DNA from: Kiritimatiellia bacterium
GTDB taxonomy: Bacteria; Verrucomicrobiota; Kiritimatiellia; RFP12; UBA1067
Reading direction: 5' to 3'
NCBI GenBank assembly: GCA_017959645.1
Contig: JAGDAE010000287.1
Coordinates: 1-5,573 of the forward strand
DNA length: 5,573 nt
In this document: positions 1-5,279 of the stretch, piece by piece
How the letters are laid out: every line of letters begins with the position of its first letter
How positions within the stretch are numbered: position 1 is the first letter of the stretch
Notes under the pieces: model-generated
What the model was told of the DNA's origin: nothing
Databases searched by the model: none
What the model saw: only the letters and a program-made list of their open reading frames with translations
Program-made: the position numbers and the translations under genes

Positions 1-1
1 C

Positions 2-1198
2 TTCATGATCACGTTCTTCGGCCTCTGGGCGTGCGGCGCGATCGACCTCTCGGGCGAGGCCGCCGCGCAGGGCGGCTCGATCGTCCGCGGCCTGCGGAAC
101 CTCGCCGCCGACATCCCGGAGCACGTGAACTCCATCGGCGCCGAGGACAGCCAGGCGCCCTTCCTCGAGATCTTCACGGGGGTCCTCCTCCTCAACGTCT
201 TCTACTGGTGCACCAACCAGCAGATCATCCAGCGCACGCTCGCCGCCTCGTCGCTCAAGGAGGGGCAGAAGGGTGTGCTCCTATGCGGTCTGCTCAAGCT
301 CATCGGCCCGCTCTACCTGGTGCTGCCCGGCATCATGGCCTTCTTCCTCTTCAAGCACGGCGCGATCTCGCCCTCGTCGCCCGCGGTGGTCGACGAGGCC
401 ACGGGCCTGCTCCGCGAGGCCAACGCCTACGGCGAGCTCGTCCGGACGGTGCTCCCGCCGTGGCTCGCGGGCTTCTTCGCGGCCGTGATGGCGGGCGCGG
501 TGCTCTCGAGCTTCAACTCGGCGCTGAACTCCACCTGCACGCTCTGCTCGCTCGGCATCTACAAGAAGCTGCGCCCGCAGGCGCCGGACCTCACGTGCGT
601 GCGCGCCGGCAAGTGGTTCGGCCTCGGCATCGCGCTCGCGGCGATGACGCTCTCCCCGATGCTCGACGCGGTCCCCTCGATCTTCGGCTACCTCCAGAAG
701 ATGAACTCGATCTACTTCATCCCGATCCTCGCGGTGGTGCTCGTCGGACTCGTGTCGCGCCGCGCGCCGCAGGCCTCGGCGCTCGTCGGGCTCGTCGGCG
801 GCGTGGTCCTCCTCTCCGCCGGCTACTTCGTGCTGCCGCGGTTCCAGGGGCTCGACGTCGTGGACGCGATGGGCGAATACCACTTCGTGGGCGCGTGCTT
901 CCTCGCGCTGACGGACCTGATGCTCCTCGTCCGCCTCCTCGCGCCGCGCCGGGAGCCGCATTCCTTCGCGGACGCGAAGGCCGTCTCGCTCGAACCGTGG
1001 AAAGGCGCGTGGATCGCGAGCGCGGCGCTCCTGCTCGTGATTCTCGGCATCTATGCCGTCTTCGCCGACTTCTCGGTCCTGCGGGACGCCGCGGGGTCCT
1101 ATCCGTTCGCGCGGTTCTTCGGGCGCGCCGTCCCCGCGGTCGTCCCGACGCTCGTCCTGCTCTGGCTCGACCGCCGCCTCGACCGCGCCCGGAGCTAG
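2..1198 (+). CDS. Sodium:solute symporter (SSS/SLC5, SGLT-like), 5'-truncated by window edge
   Basis: Inner-membrane transporter that couples Na+ entry to uptake of a small solute, often a sugar in this branch. The reading frame is open to the first base, so the ATG at position 5 is probably internal. About 398 residues are visible; SSS proteins usually have 500-600, so the first four or five helices are missing. Numbering from that Met, residues 66-90 hold the family signature FYWCTNQQIIQRTLAA followed by a KEGQKG loop. The Tyr-Trp pair at 67-68 matches the position that stacks on sugar in SGLTs. Residues 158-178 (AAVMAGAVLSSFNSALNST) match the helix carrying the Na2-site Ser-Ser pair, here S168/S169. 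Hydrophobic segments lie near 92-116, 150-172, 201-222, 233-250, 256-275, 290-312, 333-355 and 372-388. Codons are strongly G/C-ending, like clpS and aat. Family assignment is firm; the substrate is not known. Confidence 0.93.
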   Translation, partial: FMITFFGLWACGAIDLSGEAAAQGGSIVRGLRNLAADIPEHVNSIGAEDSQAPFLEIFTGVLLLNVFYWCTNQQIIQRTLAASSLKEGQKGVLLCGLLKLIGPLYLVLPGIMAFFLFKHGAISPSSPAVVDEATGLLREANAYGELVRTVLPPWLAGFFAAVMAGAVLSSFNSALNSTCTLCSLGIYKKLRPQAPDLTCVRAGKWFGLGIALAAMTLSPMLDAVPSIFGYLQKMNSIYFIPILAVVLVGLVSRRAPQASALVGLVGGVVLLSAGYFVLPRFQGLDVVDAMGEYHFVGACFLALTDLMLLVRLLAPRREPHSFADAKAVSLEPWKGAWIASAALLLVILGIYAVFADFSVLRDAAGSYPFARFFGRAVPAVVPTLVLLWLDRRLDRARS

Positions 1199-1219
1199 AC
1201 AGGCGTAATCCGCCGCCGG

Positions 1220-1306
1220 TCAGCGCAGTTCGAGCAGGGCCTTGAGGTCGCCGAAGCGCGAGTGGCGCAGCTCCTTTCGGCGCGAGGGGTTGGGCTCGCC
1301 GCCGTT
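1220..1306 (-). pseudogene. Possible 3' remnant of a displaced chromosomal gene
   Basis: This stretch lies between the symporter stop and the stop of the low-GC operon. Read on the minus strand it gives about 29 codons ending in TGA, with the peptide tail SRRKELRHSRFGDLKALLELR (shown in part) near the end. Almost all codons end in G or C (for example GGC GAG CCC AAC CCC TCG CGC), matching the chromosomal genes and not the adjacent HNH gene. The HNH gene uses a different frame and stops at 1317, so this tail is not its natural C-terminus. The frame stays open further upstream, but there it only shadows the HNH gene and changes codon character. I do not recognise the peptide. The simplest reading is the surviving end of a gene cut by insertion of the operon; a chance GC-rich open stretch is the alternative. 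Confidence 0.35.
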
Positions 1307-1316
1307 ACTCCGATAT

Positions 1317-2642
1317 TTACCGAGCTCCTTTCCTCGAATTGCAACTGCCATGACAAATTCTTCCGTTTGCCAAAGATGTTTTTCCGCCTTTTGCATACGC
1401 AACGAGATGGTCGATAGTCGCTTCGTCGAACGAAAGCGGTTTCCCGCAGAGGTAACAAACTTTCTTTTTCTCCGAATTGAATAAAATCCGCCGTTGTTCT
1501 TTCGTGAACAATCTGCGTGAGTCTTTGATTTCAAACACCGAATGGAGGAGTCCTTCGAGAATCCGCCGGCGAACTCTTCTTTGTTGTAGACCATCAGAGT
1601 TTGATTGAACACTTAACAAATAGTCGCGGACATCCTCGCCCATCGTCCGTTTAACACTAATATCCCGTTGCTGTTGACGCAGTTTATCCACCAAAATGCC
1701 GAACAGACGAAGAATTCCGCGAGCACGTGAAGCTGTGTCTTCGTTCAAAACAGCTCCGCTATTGCGTCTCATGAACTCGGCAATCAATACGACGAGGGAA
1801 TAAAAATCCGATACTTTGCTGAAACGCGAACTGCCTTTGTCGGGAAGAAGAAACTCGCAAACGAAACGAACCGCTTCCTCCGTTTCGCGCATGACTCTTC
1901 CAATGCTCACAGGGGGAATCGGATTCTCTTCCATCATCAATTCGACCGCACGTTTCTTGTCTTGCACGGAAGCATCCTTGAAGACGGCAAGCGCGATTTC
2001 CGAAAGAAGAGACACGTGTTCCTTTCTGTTCGTTCGTTCCTTGTTGAATATGCGTTTTTCCAAGAACAGAGGTTCAAGTTCCACGGCCAATTTATCGATA
2101 CTTTTCCAGAAGGGACGATTGGCGTAGAGCGTATCGAAGATTTCGGCACGAGTCAAGCGTTTCCCGCGAGTGTTGATTCTGACGAAAATATCGCTGATAA
2201 CATCATTTGTTCCGGAAACGTAGATGACGGGAATCTCGCATCGAAGAATCGACTGTTGGACCTTTTGGGATAGAGATTGCCACGAAACGGATTTTTTGAC
2301 ATCTGTTCCATCGATAGTTTCAGTCAATTTGACGGAATAGCGATTGCCTTCGATGCGTGGCATCAACCCCATAAAAAGAAGCAAGGTTTCAAGTCGTTGT
2401 TTGCCGTCGATTACGTCATAAACAATCCGACCCTTCGCATTCTTCCTTTTGAACAAAAAGATTGCCGGAATCGGATATCCACGGATAATGGTGTCAATCA
2501 ATTTTGTTCGATCCGAAAGCTTCCAGACAGAACCACGTTGAAACTTCGGTCCGAGAATCAATCGTTTGGACTTGAAAAGAGAGACCAAGTTTCCAATCGA
2601 CTTCTTCTCTATGTTGGTCACGGGCGTTTCATTCATGTTCAT
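1317..2642 (-). CDS. DUF262 domain protein with C-terminal HNH nuclease (GmrSD/SspE-like restriction effector)
   Basis: A single 441-residue chain with two recognisable parts. The N-terminal DUF262 (ParB/Srx-like) domain, about residues 12-170, shows FQRGSVW at 34-40, an IIRGYPIPAIFL helix at 52-63, the nucleotide-site motif YDVIDGKQRLETL at 75-87 (canonical form DGQQR), and VRINTRGKRLTRAE at 154-167. The middle (170-370) is helical and has no motif I can name. The C-terminal HNH domain (about 378-441) shows CYLC at 396-399, DH at 411-412, GG at 419-420, N426 and HGSCNSRKG at 431-439, so the Cys/His ligands and catalytic His are all present. In GmrSD and SspE, DUF262 senses or hydrolyses nucleotide and controls DNA cleavage by a nuclease domain; here the nuclease is a plain HNH, not DUF1524. 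A DNA-cleaving defence enzyme is therefore likely. The start overlaps the upstream stop by ATGA, with AGGAG 12 bases before it; M3 is an alternative start. Relaxed, A/T-tolerant codons suggest acquisition by transfer. Confidence 0.9.
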   Translation of the reverse strand: MNMNETPVTNIEKKSIGNLVSLFKSKRLILGPKFQRGSVWKLSDRTKLIDTIIRGYPIPAIFLFKRKNAKGRIVYDVIDGKQRLETLLLFMGLMPRIEGNRYSVKLTETIDGTDVKKSVSWQSLSQKVQQSILRCEIPVIYVSGTNDVISDIFVRINTRGKRLTRAEIFDTLYANRPFWKSIDKLAVELEPLFLEKRIFNKERTNRKEHVSLLSEIALAVFKDASVQDKKRAVELMMEENPIPPVSIGRVMRETEEAVRFVCEFLLPDKGSSRFSKVSDFYSLVVLIAEFMRRNSGAVLNEDTASRARGILRLFGILVDKLRQQQRDISVKRTMGEDVRDYLLSVQSNSDGLQQRRVRRRILEGLLHSVFEIKDSRRLFTKEQRRILFNSEKKKVCYLCGKPLSFDEATIDHLVAYAKGGKTSLANGRICHGSCNSRKGAR

Positions 2643-4036
2643 GGTTGTTTCGTTCTCCTGTAGGTATGGTTACTGGCAAACTTCTCGGCAAGACGTAAGG
2701 CCTCTGCCGGAACTTGTTCCACTAGTTTTCCAGATTTGTCAACTAGACTATATTCAACATAGTCCCATTCCGTTGGCTCAAACTTCAATGTCAGGCCATT
2801 GCTCAGTTGAATATCAACACGAGAAATCATGCCTCTTTTTGGCGTGATGGTTCTTTGCCCCCAACTGAAAGTTTTGGATTTTGCTTCGATTACCGAAACG
2901 GATTTGATTTTGGCACCAAGTGCCAATGATAGGAAGATGTTTTCTGGACTCGGAACCGTTTCGTATCGGATTGTTTCGTTCAAATCAAATTGACGGAATC
3001 GGAATTGGACCCGCGGCTCCTCAAGAGAGTCATCAGAATGCAAAAACAGGATTGAACCATCGGTGAAGCGGATGTTCAATCCGGCATCCGCCTTAAATTG
3101 AACGATTCGGTTTCTTTTGTCCTTGCGAGTTTTCTGGATGTCGGGAAGGGGATACGAACCATAATCAAAGTCTCCCCAAAATCCACCCAACCAGAAACCC
3201 GAAATGCGCCTACATTCAAGCGAACGGGCTGATAGTGCTTTCCGCAGGGCTTTCGGATCCACAAATGTACGAGCATTCGGAGCGTTGAGAATGATAGCGT
3301 TAACTCTTCGCGCTGCTGAATCGGGAGCGTTTGAATCCAAGCCGACGTTTTGCGCTATAGGTACCGATACAGATTTCAAGTACTCCTTTCGGAATCGATT
3401 AGCGTCCCGAAATCCTTTCGCAAGAGATTTCTCGACCATTTTCCCGTCAGGTCCGTTCAGTTCGTACCAGACGAAGTCGTAACAATTCGCGCCGATTCTT
3501 ATTGAATAGTTATTGTCCGTTCGGATCACGATCCATTTGATCACGTCGACTTGACGGTGCCGTTTTTTGTCAATCCAAAACCCAAGCGAATTCTTCGCGT
3601 TCTTTTCCGTCACGATGTCCACGGAAGCGATTCGATGGCCAAGAACGGCAGAGTATTCACAATCAGCACGCGAAATGCTCTTCTGAAAGATTTTTTTGCG
3701 AAAACGAGTGACTTCAAACTGGACAGTATACCAAGTGTCGTCGCGAGCGGTCAGTTCGATACCGGATCCATCTTCAAAGCAAATGTGGAACGGTGACGTA
3801 AAGTCAACCTCATAGCTGACACGTGAAAGATTGTTCCAAAACTTCCGTTTCTTGAGTTCGCTTGGACTACCGAACCCTTCCGATCCGTCAAAGTCCGAAA
3901 TGTCAACGGAGATAATGCGACGTCCTACAAGTTGCAGTAAATCCAAATAGCGTTTGATGAGTTTTGGATTGTCGAAGATTCGTTCTTGGCAGTACTTCAT
4001 CATGTCGGCGGTCTCTCTTCGTTTGTCAAGAAACAT
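2639..4036 (-). CDS. Unrecognised four-repeat protein, operon partner of the DUF262-HNH nuclease
   Basis: I do not recognise the family. The 465-residue protein has no signal peptide or membrane segment and should be cytoplasmic. It contains four related units of about 75 residues, near 36-108, 131-205, 271-349 and 371-445. Units 1 and 2 share GRRIISVDI (38-46) and GHRIASVDI (133-141), with GAKIKSVSV at 374-382 in unit 4. Units 2 and 4 align without gaps over 38 columns (166-203 and 404-441) with 11 identities, ending GKMVEK and GKLVEQ. Units 1 and 3 share I-x-F-x-DGS (85-91 and 322-328). The pattern is beta-rich: a VDI-type strand, a variable insert, a strand/turn with N or DG, then a D-x-V-x-Y/F strand. 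No catalytic motif is evident. The gene is first in the operon and ends ATGA-coupled to the nuclease gene, so a sensor, specificity or control role is plausible but inferred. The start is uncertain: Met1 lacks a Shine-Dalgarno, whereas the Met12/Met13 pair (4003/4000) is preceded by GAAGAGAG. Confidence 0.82.
   Translation of the reverse strand: MFLDKRRETADMMKYCQERIFDNPKLIKRYLDLLQLVGRRIISVDISDFDGSEGFGSPSELKKRKFWNNLSRVSYEVDFTSPFHICFEDGSGIELTARDDTWYTVQFEVTRFRKKIFQKSISRADCEYSAVLGHRIASVDIVTEKNAKNSLGFWIDKKRHRQVDVIKWIVIRTDNNYSIRIGANCYDFVWYELNGPDGKMVEKSLAKGFRDANRFRKEYLKSVSVPIAQNVGLDSNAPDSAARRVNAIILNAPNARTFVDPKALRKALSARSLECRRISGFWLGGFWGDFDYGSYPLPDIQKTRKDKRNRIVQFKADAGLNIRFTDGSILFLHSDDSLEEPRVQFRFRQFDLNETIRYETVPSPENIFLSLALGAKIKSVSVIEAKSKTFSWGQRTITPKRGMISRVDIQLSNGLTLKFEPTEWDYVEYSLVDKSGKLVEQVPAEALRLAEKFASNHTYRRTKQP
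2655..2660 (-). promoter_or_regulatory. Ribosome binding site for the DUF262-HNH gene
   Basis: CAGGAG on the minus strand, inside the 3' end of the upstream gene. It lies 12 bases before the ATG at 2642 and 18 before the second Met codon. It is a good Shine-Dalgarno match at slightly long spacing. Together with the ATGA stop/start overlap it supports both independent initiation and coupling to the upstream gene. Confidence 0.6.
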
Positions 4037-4048
4037 CCGAAATTGATT

Positions 4049-4084
4049 TCAACGAATCTTGAGGTGTTCTCGTGTGCGCGGCAT
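4049..4084 (-). other. Eleven-codon open stretch in frame with the 465-aa gene, ending in TGA
   Basis: On the minus strand an ATG at 4084 opens MPRTREHLKIR and then TGA (4049-4051). It is in the same frame as the downstream 465-residue gene, with only four codons between this TGA and that gene's Met. It could be a very short upstream cistron, an original N-terminus cut off by a nonsense change, or the 5' stub of the chromosomal gene interrupted by the low-GC operon. No clear ribosome binding site precedes it. It begins about 22 bases downstream of the candidate -10 box. Confidence 0.25.
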
Positions 4085-4105
4085 GGTGTCGCGCGAACGG
4101 GGAAG

Positions 4106-4134
4106 AGTCTACCACACGGCTGTGCGCGGGGCAA
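4106..4134 (-). promoter_or_regulatory. Candidate sigma70-type promoter for the low-GC operon
   Basis: On the minus strand, TTGCCC (4129-4134) and TAGACT (4106-4111) are separated by exactly 17 bases. Each box matches the consensus at 4 of 6 positions, and TGG directly before the -10 adds an extended -10 element. Transcription would start near 4099, upstream of both possible starts of the 465-residue gene. The surrounding DNA is GC-rich like the chromosome, so the operon may have captured a resident promoter. Confidence 0.45.
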
Positions 4135-4149
4135 GCATCAGCGCGACCA

Positions 4150-4171
4150 TCGATTCGAAATCGAACCGGTT
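4150..4171. repeat. Palindrome cluster in the divergent spacer
   Basis: TCGATT-CGA-AATCGA (4150-4164) is a perfect 6-bp inverted repeat with a 3-base centre, and it runs straight into the 8-base palindrome AACCGGTT (4164-4171). The cluster sits between the -35 elements of the two divergent candidate promoters, a normal place for an operator. It has no T-run, so it is not a terminator. It could be chance. Confidence 0.3.
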
Positions 4172-4172
4172 C

Positions 4173-4201
4173 TTTTCTCTTTCACCGCCTTTTGGTAGAA
4201 T
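4173..4201 (+). promoter_or_regulatory. Candidate promoter for clpS-aat
   Basis: TAGAAT (4196-4201) matches the -10 consensus at 5 of 6 positions and is preceded by TGG, an extended -10 arrangement. The -35 is weak: TTTTCT at 4173-4178 with 17-base spacing. The start would be near 4208, giving a leader of about 36 bases before the clpS GTG. The minus-strand promoter has the same TGG-TAGA form, suggesting shared sigma-factor preference. Confidence 0.45.
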
Positions 4202-4230
4202 GACGCGCATGGAAAACGCGATACTCGCCA

Positions 4231-4236
4231 GGGAGG
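4231..4236 (+). promoter_or_regulatory. Ribosome binding site that fixes the clpS GTG start
   Basis: GGGAGG lies 7 bases before the GTG at 4244, a strong match at ideal spacing. It decides the start in favour of this GTG, as there is no suitable ATG near the beginning of the conserved domain. Confidence 0.75.
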
Positions 4237-4243
4237 ACAAGTC

Positions 4244-4573
4244 GTGCCGACCATAGCGCCGCCGCGCAAGAGGAAAGCGCCGTCACCCAAGACGGAAGAG
4301 CCCGTCGTCGTTCCGGACGACGGGCTCGGCGACGGGCTCGGATGGGACTCGCAGGTCGTCCTCTTCAACGACGACGTGAACTGGTTCTCCGATGTGATCC
4401 GGCTGCTCTGCGCGGTATTCGGCCACAGCGAACAGCTGGCCGAGAAGATCGCGGTCGAGGCCCACGTGCGCGGCCGCGCCATCGCCGAGGTCGAAGAGAG
4501 GGCGAAGGCGGAAATCCATGCGGCCGCTCTGCGGGCCGGCGGGCTCCGTGCGACCGTGGAGAGCGTCGGATGA
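4244..4573 (+). CDS. clpS: ClpS, N-degron adaptor for the ClpAP-type protease
   Basis: A small cytoplasmic adaptor that binds proteins with N-terminal Leu, Phe, Tyr or Trp and hands them to the ClpA/ClpC unfoldase. The 109 residues fit the family. Residues 1-33 are a flexible Pro/Lys/Asp-rich extension, longer than in E. coli ClpS. The core (about 34-107) has QVVLFNDDVNWF at 37-48, with the substrate-binding Asn42-Asp43-Asp44, and EAHVRGRAI at 72-80, with His74 matching E. coli His66. It ends LRATVE at 101-106, the usual ClpS terminus. The E. coli gatekeeper Met40 corresponds to Phe48 here, and Thr38 to Asn46, which may alter which N-terminal residues are accepted. It starts at GTG after a strong GGGAGG, and its TGA overlaps the aat ATG (ATGA), so the two are co-translated. 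Codon usage is high-GC and native. Confidence 0.92.
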   Translation: MPTIAPPRKRKAPSPKTEEPVVVPDDGLGDGLGWDSQVVLFNDDVNWFSDVIRLLCAVFGHSEQLAEKIAVEAHVRGRAIAEVEERAKAEIHAAALRAGGLRATVESVG

Positions 4574-5262
4574 GCGTCTACCTGCTCGACGACGACGACC
4601 CGCGCTTCCCGCCGGCCCGCCTCGCGAGCCCGGACGAGGACGGCATCCTCGCCATCGGCGGCGACTACTCCGTGCCGCGGCTCCTCGAGGCCTACGCCGG
4701 CGGCATCTTCCCGTGGTCGACGTTCCGCGGCCGCATCACCTGGCATTCGCCCGACCCGCGCTTCGTCCTCCTGCCGGAGAACTTCAAGGTTCCGCGCTCC
4801 CTGCAGCGGGTCCTGAAGAAGCGGCCCTTCGAGATCACGGTCGACCGCGCGTTCGAGCGCGTCATCGCGGCCTGCGCGGCGGTTCCCCGGCCCGACGGCG
4901 GCACCTGGATCAACGACCGCCTCCGCGCGGGCTACGTGGCGCTGCACAGGGCCGGCTTCGCGCACTCCGCCGAGGCGTGGGCGGGCGGCGAACTGGTCGG
5001 CGGGCTCTACGGCGTCTCGGTCCGCGGCGTCTTCTGCGGCGAGTCGATGTTCTCGCTCGCGACGGACGCCTCCAAGTGCGCCTTCGCCACGCTCGCCCCG
5101 ATGCTCTTCGCCGCCGGCTGCCCGATGGTCGACTGCCAGACCCGTTCGGACCACATGGAGCGCTTCGGCGCCGCCTTCATGTCCCGCGCGGAATACCTCC
5201 GCCGCCTCTCCGCCGCCGTCCGCCGCGGAGAAGAGACGGACTGGAGCAAACTGTCGACGTAG
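4570..5262 (+). CDS. aat: Leucyl/phenylalanyl-tRNA--protein transferase
   Basis: A cytoplasmic enzyme that transfers Leu or Phe from charged tRNA to the N-terminal Arg or Lys of proteins, creating the degron that ClpS recognises. The 230 residues are full length. Motifs in order: DGILAIGGDYSVPRLLEAY (24-42), GIFPWS (45-50, Trp49), WHSPDPRFVL (58-67), TWI (112-114), AHSAEAW (131-137), GGLYGVS (144-150), VFCGESMFS (154-162, Glu158) and DCQ (188-190, Asp188/Gln190). These match the E. coli substrate and catalytic positions around W49, W111, E156, D186 and Q188. After DCQ the usual T-x-H-L-x-S-L-G-A appears as TRSDHMERFGA, one residue longer and divergent. The ATG at 4570 is chosen because it overlaps the clpS TGA, is preceded by GGAGAG (4558-4563) at 6-base spacing, and begins just before the conserved domain. 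A longer open frame upstream to 4342 only shadows clpS. Confidence 0.95.
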   Translation: MSVYLLDDDDPRFPPARLASPDEDGILAIGGDYSVPRLLEAYAGGIFPWSTFRGRITWHSPDPRFVLLPENFKVPRSLQRVLKKRPFEITVDRAFERVIAACAAVPRPDGGTWINDRLRAGYVALHRAGFAHSAEAWAGGELVGGLYGVSVRGVFCGESMFSLATDASKCAFATLAPMLFAAGCPMVDCQTRSDHMERFGAAFMSRAEYLRRLSAAVRRGEETDWSKLST

Positions 5263-5279
5263 AGCGGGCGGGCGCGGAA

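Noticed and set aside
281..961. Minus-strand open frame opposite the symporter
   Set aside because: Highly Arg/Glu/His-rich translation typical of antisense reading in high-GC DNA; the opposite strand encodes clear SSS motifs.
1269..1332. Repeated AGCTCCTTTC at 1269-1278 and 1323-1332
   Set aside because: Only 10 bases, one copy inside the HNH gene end and one in the spacer, with no longer similarity around them. Most likely chance.
4150..4175. Minus-strand GGTTCGATTTCGAATC resembling a tRNA T-arm as an integration target
   Set aside because: No acceptor stem, anticodon arm or D-arm can be formed around it; it is explained as a simple palindrome cluster.
4209..4256. A 15-codon open frame (MENAILAREDKSCRP) in the clpS leader, overlapping the clpS start
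   Set aside because: No ribosome binding site precedes it, the composition is that of a leader, and no attenuator structure is visible. The strong GGGAGG inside it serves the clpS GTG.
5263..5279. Possible terminator between aat and the DUF3465 gene
   Set aside because: The 17-base gap has no inverted repeat or T-run.
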